DNA of 8,645 nt, from NCBI GenBank assembly GCA_947377425.1, contig CANCFZ010000098.1, positions 1-8,645 of the forward strand. The letters run 5' to 3'. Position 1 is the first letter of the stretch, and the number at the start of each line of letters is the position of its first letter. Shown here one piece after another: positions 1 through 7,467 of the stretch. This stretch comes from Flavobacteriaceae bacterium. GTDB lineage: Bacteria; Bacteroidota; Bacteroidia; Flavobacteriales; Flavobacteriaceae. The notes beneath the pieces are model-generated. The model saw only the letters and a program-made list of their open reading frames with translations. It had not been told where the DNA came from and searched no databases. Position numbers and translations under genes: made by a program.

Positions 1-1264
1 GACTATTAATAGTACCACCAATTGCAGCTTGTGGAGCAGGAATACCTTTGATTCTAAACACTTTACTGTCAGAAACAGTTTTGCCATCTGACATTTTACC
101 AGTTACAGAAACAGTAACGCTTTCTCCTGAAGAAGGATTCAAATTGTACTTACCATTAGAACCTGATGGGGTTAATCCTGGTGCAGAAGCATGCACATTA
201 TTATCTGAAATACCCGCAAATGAAATAGTCATTGGATTAGGTAAACCTCTATAAACAACATTCATTTTATCAGCAGCTATATTAGCTGAATTTGGACGAG
301 GAACGACTACATAAGTACCTTTGAAAGGTAATTTAATAGGCTTACCATTCTCCATAAAATTAAAAGAACCGCCTAAATTTTGTTCACCAACTGCACCAGC
401 AGTAGTTGAAATTATAGCTTGACCATTCTCTAATCGACCTGGCCCTTGAAAACCACTAAATTGTGCATTTGGATCATATTTACCAAGAACAACTTTACCA
501 GTTACTTTTTCGCCTTGAAAATATGCATTTTTATCAAGAACAACTATAGCTTCAAATTTACTATAAGATGCTTCACTCACAGCAGCTTTACCTAGAGCTG
601 CACTGTAAACATCAGCCTCAGCTTTTTTAATATCATTCTGCCATGCAGTCAACTTTGCTAAAGATGCAATTGCTGGGAAATGTTCAAAATGATAAGAAAG
701 ATATTTTTTCTTTACTCCTTCACCATCGGTAATGTCTTGAGTATTAAATTTTGATTCAATTTCCTTTATAATCCCATTAAGCTTTGACTGTCCAGCAGTT
801 GAAGCCTTCATGTCTGCTACATATTTATTCATAGCCTCAATAATAGAATTACCTTTTGCTGAATAATTATCACCTTTAAACCATTTCTCATCGATGTGAG
901 GACCTTTATCCATTGCCTCATAAGGCAATTTACCTGTTTTCTCATCAACTACAACTCCTTCTTTTGCATCAGCCTTTAAAGACTCAACAAAATCATAAAA
1001 AGTTTTAGAAACTTTTTCAACTTTGTGTGCTGTTACAGCTGCCGCAATAAAATCACCTTTTGATTCTTCGGCTTTTTTCTCAATACTTTCCAACATCTGT
1101 TTGTTAGTAGCACTTGAGGCCATATTTGCACTATCAAATTTTTCATTCATTAATCCAAATGCCGATAATACTTCTTTTGACATGTTTAATGCCAACATAG
1201 CGATGAAAACCAGATACATCAGGTTAATCATCTTCTGTCTAGGGGTTAATTTTCCTCCTGCCAT
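1..1264 (-). CDS. gldM: Gliding motility / type IX secretion protein GldM (partial, C-terminus off the left edge)
   Basis: GldM is the inner-membrane-anchored periplasmic shaft of the T9SS motor. Its single N-terminal helix sits with GldL in the membrane, and its periplasmic domains reach the GldK/GldN ring. I translated the minus strand from the ATG at 1264: the frame stays open to the window edge, giving 421 residues of a protein that is usually about 510-520. It begins MAGGKLTPRQKMINLMYLVF, the family signature, with Arg9 just before the membrane helix (about residues 13-30). An alpha-helical region (about 32-225) follows, including the KKKYLSYHFEHFPAIASLAK stretch, then beta-rich domains. 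The last visible residues (RIKGIPAPQAAIGGTINS) look like the start of the fourth domain. The gene lies 58 nt after gldL in the same orientation, so it is probably cotranscribed. No defect is visible in the part present. Confidence 0.96.
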   Translation of the reverse strand, partial: MAGGKLTPRQKMINLMYLVFIAMLALNMSKEVLSAFGLMNEKFDSANMASSATNKQMLESIEKKAEESKGDFIAAAVTAHKVEKVSKTFYDFVESLKADAKEGVVVDEKTGKLPYEAMDKGPHIDEKWFKGDNYSAKGNSIIEAMNKYVADMKASTAGQSKLNGIIKEIESKFNTQDITDGEGVKKKYLSYHFEHFPAIASLAKLTAWQNDIKKAEADVYSAALGKAAVSEASYSKFEAIVVLDKNAYFQGEKVTGKVVLGKYDPNAQFSGFQGPGRLENGQAIISTTAGAVGEQNLGGSFNFMENGKPIKLPFKGTYVVVPRPNSANIAADKMNVVYRGLPNPMTISFAGISDNNVHASAPGLTPSGSNGKYNLNPSSGESVTVSVTGKMSDGKTVSDSKVFRIKGIPAPQAAIGGTINS

Positions 1265-1322
1265 TTTTTCTAATTAGTTTAGTTTAAAATTTTGTTTAAT
1301 AATAAATTTAGTTTGAAACTAA

Positions 1323-1958
1323 TTATCCTTTATTGCTCATTGCAGAAAGCATTCCACCATATACATTGTTTAATGTAGATAAGTTAGAAGTTAAAGACTG
1401 CATTTGGTCTTTTAATTTTAGGTTGTTTTCAGCAACTTCGTTATTGATTTGTGCATTTCTTTCAGCGCTTTGTAATTGAGCTTGGTATAAACCATTCAAA
1501 GCTTCCATTTGAGTTGCAGCTTTACCCATTTCTTCTGCATATTTCTTTTGTCCTGCCATAGCATCAACAGTTGGAGATATAGATTTGGCAGCACCTTCAA
1601 AGTTTTTGATACTGTTTCCTAAGCTAGACATTAACTCACCGTCAATTTTAGCTTCTTTCAACATTGCATCTAATTTTTGAGATAATAAACCTTGAGCGTC
1701 TTTTGGATCTTCTTTTTTCGCTGATTTTTGTTTTGCTTCACCTCCAGCTAATTCTGGATATACTAAAGACCAATCTAATTCTTTATCAGCTGGTTCAAAA
1801 GCAGAAAGTGCAAAGATGAATGCTTCTGTTAATAAACCGATAATTAATAATGCACTAGCATAAGGCCAGTGTTGGATTTTGAATAATGCTCCAACGATTA
1901 CAACTGCCGCACCCATACCGTAGGTGAAATTCATAACTCTTTTAGGAATCAATGCCAT
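1323..1958 (-). CDS. gldL: Gliding motility / T9SS motor protein GldL
   Basis: GldL is the inner-membrane proton-channel component of the T9SS/gliding motor and works with GldM. The 211-residue product is close to the family length of about 215. It has two transmembrane helices (about residues 8-26 and 33-52) joined by a short loop, then a long cytoplasmic region rich in helix and coiled-coil sequence (about 85-205). The polar residues linked to proton flow in F. johnsoniae GldL appear conserved: Lys27, His30, and Glu45 and Glu55, which I equate with Glu49 and Glu59 there. The inter-helix loop appears four residues shorter than the F. johnsoniae protein as I remember it. The start MALIPKRVMNFTYGMGAAVV matches the family N-terminus. 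It lies between gldK (60-nt gap) and gldM (58-nt gap). Confidence 0.96.
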   Translation of the reverse strand: MALIPKRVMNFTYGMGAAVVIVGALFKIQHWPYASALLIIGLLTEAFIFALSAFEPADKELDWSLVYPELAGGEAKQKSAKKEDPKDAQGLLSQKLDAMLKEAKIDGELMSSLGNSIKNFEGAAKSISPTVDAMAGQKKYAEEMGKAATQMEALNGLYQAQLQSAERNAQINNEVAENNLKLKDQMQSLTSNLSTLNNVYGGMLSAMSNKG

Positions 1959-2018
1959 AATAATAATAATTTTAGTTAGTTAAGTTTAATTTATATTTAA
2001 GTTAGTTAATATACACTA

Positions 2019-3419
2019 TTAGAATTTTCCAGGTTTTTTACCTGTTGTTTGAGTTCCCATATAATCTTGAACTGTTCTAAAGCCAATATAACTTCTTGCA
2101 GTATCTTGATATTCGAAATCTCTTGTTCCAACTTGCAAGAAGTAAGAAACGTCTTTCCAAGAACCTCCTCTTACAACTTTACGTTTGTTAGAAGTATCTG
2201 GAACATTTGGATTCATTGTTGAAACATATTCATAAGCCGATGGATCATAAGATGAATCTGTCCATTCTGACACGTTACCAGACATGTTGTAAAGATTGTA
2301 ACCATTAGGTTGGTATGATTTAGCTTCTACAGTATACAAAGACTGGTCAGCTGCATAATCTCCTCTACTTGGTTTGAAGTTAGCCATAAAACAACCTCTA
2401 TCATTTTTAGTGTAAGGACCTCCCCAAGGATAGTTTCCTGATTGTAAACCTCCACGAGCGGCATATTCCCACTCAGCTTCTGTAGGCAAACGGAAAGAGT
2501 TTATTAAATCTCTACCTTTTTTCTTTTTAACGTAAATATTTTTGTTTAATGTTCTCCATGCACAAAATGCTTTTGCTTGTTTCCAGTTAACTCCAACTAC
2601 AGGATATTCTCCATAAGCTTGGTGCCAGAAATAATCATTATGCATTGGTTCATTATACGAATAAGCAAAATCTTTAATCCAAACCGTTGTATCAGGATAA
2701 ACTGGTGTTTGCTCATTTTTGATAAATTTGCTTCTTTTACCAACTTTAGCTTTAGCCGCAGCTTGAATATCCATCCAAGAATATCTGAATTTTAATTTAT
2801 TAACATCTATAGTTCTTAAACCATTGAACGATTCAGCAACTGGAATATACATAGTATCCATTACTTCTGTATAATATTCATCTGGATATTTTGATGTATC
2901 AGTAATTAATTTTACTTTTCTGTTCAATTTCCTACCAGCATAAGGATCTTCGGTAGTTCCTACACTATAGTAATTTTCATACATATATTTGTCATACGGA
3001 GTCATTTTAGCAGGATCTTGGTCAGCAAAAGCAAAATCGCCAATGCTTCCACCACCTTTACCGCTTTTTCCAGCTCCTGGTTTAGTACCAGTTTCATCAG
3101 CAAGAGTAGCTAAACGAACCCTAATAATAGAATCTTTAACCCATTCAACGAATTGACGGTACTCACTATTAGTAATCTCCGTTTCATCCATATAGAATGA
3201 TCTTACAGTTACTGTTTTTGTTGGAGCATCTTGTACATTAGCTAAATCATCATCTGATTTACCCATAATATAAGCGCCACCAGGAACTAATGTCATTCCG
3301 AATGGTTTCTCTGGGTGCCATTTTTTTCCTTTGACTCCAACTAATTCGCCTTTGTCGTTAGACTTACCACAGCTCACTAATAGAGTTAAAACAGATGCAA
3401 ATGCAATGAACTTCTTCAT
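2019..3419 (-). CDS. gldK: Gliding motility / T9SS outer-membrane lipoprotein GldK
   Basis: GldK (PorK in Porphyromonas) is a lipoprotein that forms the periplasmic ring of the T9SS with GldN under the outer membrane. The 466-residue product starts with a type II signal peptide, MKKFIAFASVLTLLVSC, with a lipobox LVSC and lipid-bearing Cys17. The rest is a formylglycine-generating-enzyme (FGE)-sulfatase fold, seen in MTLVPGGAYIMG (42-53), LPTEAEWEYAARGG (311-324), YPWGG (330-334), GNVSEWT (381-387), VVRGGSW (415-421) and IGFRTV (445-450). A long family insertion (about 95-270) splits the fold and carries a Gly/Lys-rich segment (about 111-125). The two FGE catalytic cysteines appear replaced by Asp423 and Leu428, so a structural role is expected. 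It is the first gene of gldKLM and has candidate promoters upstream. Confidence 0.96.
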   Translation of the reverse strand: MKKFIAFASVLTLLVSCGKSNDKGELVGVKGKKWHPEKPFGMTLVPGGAYIMGKSDDDLANVQDAPTKTVTVRSFYMDETEITNSEYRQFVEWVKDSIIRVRLATLADETGTKPGAGKSGKGGGSIGDFAFADQDPAKMTPYDKYMYENYYSVGTTEDPYAGRKLNRKVKLITDTSKYPDEYYTEVMDTMYIPVAESFNGLRTIDVNKLKFRYSWMDIQAAAKAKVGKRSKFIKNEQTPVYPDTTVWIKDFAYSYNEPMHNDYFWHQAYGEYPVVGVNWKQAKAFCAWRTLNKNIYVKKKKGRDLINSFRLPTEAEWEYAARGGLQSGNYPWGGPYTKNDRGCFMANFKPSRGDYAADQSLYTVEAKSYQPNGYNLYNMSGNVSEWTDSSYDPSAYEYVSTMNPNVPDTSNKRKVVRGGSWKDVSYFLQVGTRDFEYQDTARSYIGFRTVQDYMGTQTTGKKPGKF

Positions 3420-3458
3420 ATAAATTTGGGTTAATTATGTATTCTTTTTTTAAGGGCG

Positions 3459-3490
3459 TAAACCTATCTATTATTTTTGAAAAAAACAAT
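3459..3490 (-). promoter_or_regulatory. Candidate proximal gldK promoter (Bacteroidota type)
   Basis: Read on the minus strand, TTG (3489-3487) is followed after 20 nt by TAGGTTTA (3466-3459), a one-mismatch copy of the Bacteroidota -7 element TAnnTTTG. The spacing is within the usual 17-23 nt. It would give a leader of roughly 35 nt before the gldK ATG. Nothing in the sequence decides between this site and the distal one. Confidence 0.4.
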
Positions 3491-3521
3491 TAATTATATC
3501 TTAAAATTTTCATTTCTTGAC

Positions 3522-3551
3522 CAAAAATACAATTATATATTTTCCATCAAA
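3522..3551 (-). promoter_or_regulatory. Candidate distal gldK promoter (perfect TTTG / TAnnTTTG)
   Basis: On the minus strand TTTG (3551-3548) is separated by 18 nt from TATTTTTG (3529-3522). Both elements match the Bacteroidota consensus exactly and the spacing is in range. Transcription would start near 3518 and leave a leader of about 100 nt ahead of gldK. It lies in the gap after the arginase-fold gene, so the T9SS operon can be transcribed independently of topA. Confidence 0.5.
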
Positions 3552-3673
3552 ACAATTTCATCGATAAAATGCAAAATATTACGTTTATTTGCTGTTTCTG
3601 TATTTATTTGTATTTTTACTCCTACAAAACTAAGTGATTTAGTATTTATAAGATTTTTATTGACTAAAAGTCT

Positions 3674-4825
3674 TTATAAAATGCTTTTTCGCTGTGCCTT
3701 CCACCATCGCTCGGGAAATTCTTGATTGCAAGCTGCCAAATAATCGTCATGCGTACATGGTAATAACGTATTCTTTTTTAATTTATTGTTTGAATTCGTA
3801 AAAAAAGGTATTTCTATCCACCATCTATCGGTTTTATTGCTCTTAAAGAATACAATATCTTCATCCTCAAACGGAACGGTATATTTAATATAATTCTCTT
3901 TACTACCAAATGGAAACTCATTAGAACGATAATGTATGCCTTCAATAAAATACCAAATAATTTGTGAAATCAAAACAGCTTCTTGTTTGGAGCCATTTTG
4001 ATTAAAAATTCCTAAACAAGACACTTTATCGCTTATTCCGGCATATCTTGATAAGGCACATATTTCTTTTCCATTAAATCCATTGGGTTGAAAATTAGTA
4101 AAATTTCCAGAATCGGATGATTTAACCGAATTCAAATCCAAACTCACTAAATCTGCATCTCTAAAAACGGGTTCTGCAATTGAAATAGTATTACAAACAT
4201 CACCCAATCGATAAGCGTCAAAGAATAATTTTTCGACTAAATCTATCTCTTCTTGTGAATTATAATACGTTTGAAATCCAATATTACTATAATTAAAAAG
4301 ATTATTTGGTTCGTCTACAATTATTCTTGACAGAAACGATTCGGCAGCAACAGTCCCATCTTCTTTTCCAAAATCAAATTTTGAGTCAATTGAAACCAAA
4401 TTCACCATTTGTTCTAAATCATCATATCCGCGATAAAGCGCATAAGTTAAATCTTGAGAACCGCCAATAATTATTGGTATTATTTTATTTTTTATTAATC
4501 TTGAAACTACTTTTTGAACCGCAAAATAAGTGTCTTCTGGAGAATTTCCAGCTAAAATATCTCCTAAATCTGCTATTGTTTGGCTCCAATTTCCAGGAAA
4601 AAGACCATACAACTGTTTTCTTATATACGATAAATCTATATCATTAGTTTCATCAACTCCTCCACGGTTTTCTAAAACACCGACAATAGCTATAGAAACT
4701 TTCGACATATCCGGAAAATCGTGTTCCGTATGAAACACAACCTTACTTGACAAATGCTGCGAAGACAATCGTTTGATGTCGATTATTAAATTGGTGTCTA
4801 ATGGTGCCAGAAAATCAAATTCCAT
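3674..4825 (-). CDS. Arginase/formimidoylglutamase-fold protein, probably catalytically degenerate
   Basis: This 383-residue protein looks like a divergent member of the arginase/agmatinase/formimidoylglutamase superfamily (ureohydrolase fold). Related flavobacterial proteins are often named formimidoylglutamase. Three landmark motifs can be placed: GGSQDLT (121-127) where active enzymes have GGDHS, DSKFD (147-151) for DAHxD, and SLDLN (228-232) for SxDxD. Three of the six expected Mn ligands therefore look substituted (Gln124 for His, Lys149 for His, Asn232 for Asp), so ordinary two-metal hydrolase activity is doubtful. After about residue 300 there is a Trp-rich tail (RWWIEIPFF, EFPERWWKAQRK) that I do not associate with active enzymes. 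No signal peptide is seen, so it is probably cytoplasmic. Its ATG follows the topA stop by 3 nt, implying cotranscription and probably translational coupling. I give no symbol because hutG would imply an activity the residues do not support. Confidence 0.8.
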   Translation of the reverse strand: MEFDFLAPLDTNLIIDIKRLSSQHLSSKVVFHTEHDFPDMSKVSIAIVGVLENRGGVDETNDIDLSYIRKQLYGLFPGNWSQTIADLGDILAGNSPEDTYFAVQKVVSRLIKNKIIPIIIGGSQDLTYALYRGYDDLEQMVNLVSIDSKFDFGKEDGTVAAESFLSRIIVDEPNNLFNYSNIGFQTYYNSQEEIDLVEKLFFDAYRLGDVCNTISIAEPVFRDADLVSLDLNSVKSSDSGNFTNFQPNGFNGKEICALSRYAGISDKVSCLGIFNQNGSKQEAVLISQIIWYFIEGIHYRSNEFPFGSKENYIKYTVPFEDEDIVFFKSNKTDRWWIEIPFFTNSNNKLKKNTLLPCTHDDYLAACNQEFPERWWKAQRKSIL

Positions 4826-4828
4826 TTA

Positions 4829-7345
4829 TTATTTCTTTTTTGCTGTTGCTTTTTTGGCAACTGGTTTTTTAGCAGGCGCTTTTTTTGCCGCGGTTTTCTT
4901 TGCAGGAGATTTCTTTTCAATCATTGCTTGAACTTCGGCTAATGTTAATTTAGTTGCATCAACATCTTTGCTCAATTCAATTTTGATTTTACCCTTGGTA
5001 ATCTCGCTTCTTCCCCAACGTGCTTTTTGAACCAAAATTCCTTCTGCTTCCCAGTTGTGAATTACTTTATCAATATTCTTCTGAAGTTTGTCTTCAATTA
5101 ATTCTTCAATATCTTGTTGCGATAAATTATCAAAATTATATTTTTTAGAAACATTGATAAAAATACTATTCCATTTTATAAATGGTCCAAATCTTCCTGT
5201 TCCTTTTTGAACACCCTCGCCTTTATAAACTGCAATTGGCGCATCGGCTTGGGTTTTTTCATCGATTAAAACTTTAGCTCTTTCTAAATCTACATTCAAT
5301 GGTTCTTCTCCTTTTGGAAGTGAAACAAACACTTTTCCGAATCTAATAAATGGTCCAAAACGTCCAAGACTAACTTCAACTTCTTCACCTTTGTATTCTC
5401 CTAATGCTTTTGGAAGTAAAAACAAATTCAATGCTTCTTCCAAAGTAATATTTCCCATATTTTGTTCTGGGCGCAAACTTGCAAATTTCTTTTCTTCATC
5501 ATCAATATCTCCAATTTGAGCCATAGCACCAAATTTACCTAAACGAACCAAAACCGTCTTACCCGATTCTGGATGTTTTCCTAAAATGCGTTCGCCACTT
5601 TCTCTATCGGCATTGGCTTCAACATCTTTTACATTGGGATGGAATTTATCATAGAACTCCTGCATCATGGTTGTCCAATTGATGTTTCCTTCTGCAATTT
5701 CGTCAAAATCTTGTTCGACTTTAGCAGTGAAATTATAATCTAAAATCGCGTCAAAATTCTTAACCAAGAAATCGGTTACAATATTTCCGATATCAGTCGG
5801 AACTAATTTTCCTTTATCTGAACCTGTATTTTCTTTTAAAATTGTATCCGAAACTTTACCAGATTGCAACGTCAATTGTGTATATTTTCGTTCCTGACCT
5901 TCAAGTGTTCCTTTTTCAACATAACTTCGGTTGATGATAGTTGAAATAGTTGGCGCATACGTTGACGGACGACCAATTCCTAATTCTTCCAGTTTTTTTA
6001 CCAACGCAGCTTCGGTATAACGACTTGGCGGACGTGAATATCTTTCGGTTGCCGTAATGTAATTGTTAATCAATTTTTCATTGACTTTCATTGCTGGTAA
6101 CATTCCTTCTTGCTCGTCATCATCATCGTCATTTCCTTCTAAATATACTTTTAGGAAACCTTCAAACTTGATAACTTCACCAGATGCGGTAAAAACTTCT
6201 TGATGATTATTGGCTTCAATTTTAACGTTGGTACGTTCTAATTCGGCATCACTCATTTGAGAAGCCAATGTTCTTTTCCAGATTAAATCATATAATCGTG
6301 CTTGATCTCTATCAATATTCACTGTGTGACGCGACATATCTGTAGGACGAATTGCTTCGTGTGCTTCTTGTGCGCCTTTGCTTTTATTTACAAATGTTCT
6401 TGGTTTAGAAAACTCTTTTCCATACGATTTTATGATTTCGGCTTGAGCAGCTTCCATCGCATCTTTGGAAAGATTTACACTATCGGTTCTCATATAAGTT
6501 ATAAGTCCAGCTTCGTATAATCGTTGTGCCAATTGCATTGTGATTCCTACTGGAAGGTATAATTTACGTGCTGCTTCTTGTTGTAAAGTTGACGTTGTAA
6601 ATGGTCCAGCTGGAAATTTCTTGGTAGGTTTAGTTTCTAAATCGGCTACCTTATAATTTGACCCAATATTTTTAGCTAAAAAATCTTCGGCTTCTTTTTT
6701 TGTATTAAAATTCTTTGGCAATTTGGCTTTAAAAGCTCGTCCTGCTTCGTTAACAAACTCGGCAACAACCGAATAACTTGCAAGCGCTTTAAAGTTTTGA
6801 ATTTCTCTTTCTCTTTCAACAATTAATCTTACAGAAACCGATTGAACACGTCCTGCAGAAAGTCCGCCTTTGATTTTTCTCCATAAAACTGGCGATAATT
6901 CATAACCAACTAATCTATCTAAAACTCTTCGGGCTTGTTGTGCGTTTACTAAATTGTAATCTATTTCTCTTGGATTATCAATTGCTTTTAGAATAGCAGT
7001 TTTGGTAATTTCGTGAAAAACAATTCGTTTGGTTTTGTTTTTATCCAAATTTAACTCTTCTGATAAATGCCAAGAAATAGCTTCTCCTTCGCGATCCTCA
7101 TCGGAAGCTAGCCAAACCATATCGGCTTTTTTTGCTAATCCTTTAAGTTTGGTAACCAGTGCTTTTTTATCGGCTGAAACTTCGTATTTGGGTTTGAATC
7201 CGTTTTCGACATCTACTCCTATTTCTTTGGAAGGCAAATCGGCAATGTGACCATAACTCGATTCTACTTGGTAATCTGCGCCAAGAAATTTCTCGATGGT
7301 TTTTGCTTTTGCTGGTGACTCTACTATTACTAAATTCTTTGCCAT
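4829..7345 (-). CDS. topA: DNA topoisomerase I (type IA)
   Basis: TopA relaxes negative supercoils by cutting and passing one DNA strand through a transient 5'-phosphotyrosine link. The 838-residue product has the TOPRIM domain at the N-terminus (VESPAKAKTIEKFLG with Glu9; SDEDREGEAI with Asp82, Asp84 and Glu86). The catalytic core follows, with active-site Tyr284 in LITYMRTDS, HEAIRPT (329-335) and LEELGIGRPSTYA (452-464). The C-terminal part carries repeated topoisomerase C-terminal units marked by GKFG (603), GRFGPFIRFG (661), GRFGPFIKWN (717) and RWGR (776). I see no cysteine anywhere, so the zinc-ribbon domains of E. coli TopA are absent. The end is a Lys/Ala/Pro-rich tail (811-838), like the basic tails that help other TopA proteins hold DNA. 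An acidic DDDDDE insert lies at 406-411. The start MAKNLVIVESPAK is canonical. Stop codons are tandem (TAATAA). Confidence 0.98.
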   Translation of the reverse strand: MAKNLVIVESPAKAKTIEKFLGADYQVESSYGHIADLPSKEIGVDVENGFKPKYEVSADKKALVTKLKGLAKKADMVWLASDEDREGEAISWHLSEELNLDKNKTKRIVFHEITKTAILKAIDNPREIDYNLVNAQQARRVLDRLVGYELSPVLWRKIKGGLSAGRVQSVSVRLIVEREREIQNFKALASYSVVAEFVNEAGRAFKAKLPKNFNTKKEAEDFLAKNIGSNYKVADLETKPTKKFPAGPFTTSTLQQEAARKLYLPVGITMQLAQRLYEAGLITYMRTDSVNLSKDAMEAAQAEIIKSYGKEFSKPRTFVNKSKGAQEAHEAIRPTDMSRHTVNIDRDQARLYDLIWKRTLASQMSDAELERTNVKIEANNHQEVFTASGEVIKFEGFLKVYLEGNDDDDDEQEGMLPAMKVNEKLINNYITATERYSRPPSRYTEAALVKKLEELGIGRPSTYAPTISTIINRSYVEKGTLEGQERKYTQLTLQSGKVSDTILKENTGSDKGKLVPTDIGNIVTDFLVKNFDAILDYNFTAKVEQDFDEIAEGNINWTTMMQEFYDKFHPNVKDVEANADRESGERILGKHPESGKTVLVRLGKFGAMAQIGDIDDEEKKFASLRPEQNMGNITLEEALNLFLLPKALGEYKGEEVEVSLGRFGPFIRFGKVFVSLPKGEEPLNVDLERAKVLIDEKTQADAPIAVYKGEGVQKGTGRFGPFIKWNSIFINVSKKYNFDNLSQQDIEELIEDKLQKNIDKVIHNWEAEGILVQKARWGRSEITKGKIKIELSKDVDATKLTLAEVQAMIEKKSPAKKTAAKKAPAKKPVAKKATAKKK

Positions 7346-7365
7346 TTACTTTTTTGTTTGTGGGG

Positions 7366-7373
7366 CAAAAGTA
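7366..7373 (-). promoter_or_regulatory. topA: Candidate topA promoter -7 element
   Basis: TACTTTTG on the minus strand is an exact match to the Bacteroidota -7 element TAnnTTTG, 20 nt before the topA ATG. No convincing TTG/TTTG lies 17-23 nt upstream; that stretch is an A-rich run. The transcript would have a leader of about 15 nt and would be expected to cover both topA and the arginase-fold gene. Confidence 0.45.
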
Positions 7374-7445
7374 GAAGTTTTTTTTAAATATATTAGAATT
7401 GATGCGTTTTTTGAAAATAGAATTCGTTTTAAAATTAAATTTATA

Positions 7446-7461
7446 TAAACAAATTTGTTTA
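7446..7461. promoter_or_regulatory. Perfect 16-bp palindrome, likely operator of the HTH/toxin unit
   Basis: TAAACAAATTTGTTTA equals its own reverse complement over all 16 bases. The half-site word ATTTGTT (7453-7459) recurs at 7463-7469, exactly 10 bp on, as an extra copy on the same face of the helix. The palindrome's last two bases are the first two of the candidate -7 element and it ends 10 nt before the ATG of an HTH gene. By analogy with HigA-type antitoxins, the HTH protein probably binds here as a dimer and represses its own operon. Confidence 0.65.
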
Positions 7462-7467
7462 CATTTG
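7460..7467 (+). promoter_or_regulatory. Candidate promoter -7 element of the HTH/AbiEii operon
   Basis: TACATTTG matches the Bacteroidota TAnnTTTG element exactly and ends 4 nt before the ATG at 7472. Transcription would start at or within a few nucleotides of the start codon, so the message would be leaderless or nearly so. No clear TTTG -33 element is present at the right distance. Confidence 0.45.

Noticed and set aside
1023..1277. A plus-strand open frame of 84 codons opposite the start of gldM
   Set aside because: It is antisense to a strongly conserved gldM N-terminus; an opposite-strand shadow is the simpler explanation. The same applies to the frames at 48-254, 2577-2795, 4530-4733, 6302-6520 and 7029-7250.
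1308..1322. TTAGTTTGAAACTAA after the gldL stop as an intrinsic terminator
   Set aside because: The stem is all weak pairs except one, with a single-base loop that cannot form as drawn, and no U-tract follows; gldM lies directly downstream in the same operon.
3662..3672. GACTAAAAGTC inverted repeat just after the arginase-fold stop, considered as a terminator
   Set aside because: The stem is only 4 bp with a 3-nt loop and is not followed by a U-tract on the minus strand, so it does not support an intrinsic terminator.
3477..3725. A plus-strand open frame of 82 codons in the gap upstream of gldK
   Set aside because: It lies over the candidate gldK promoters, runs into the end of the arginase-fold gene in the opposite direction, and its residues (many Ile/Phe/Lys) look like translated AT-rich DNA with no recognisable domain.
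3674..4825. Calling this gene hutG (active formimidoylglutamase)
   Set aside because: Three metal-ligand positions are substituted and no other histidine-utilisation genes are in the window.
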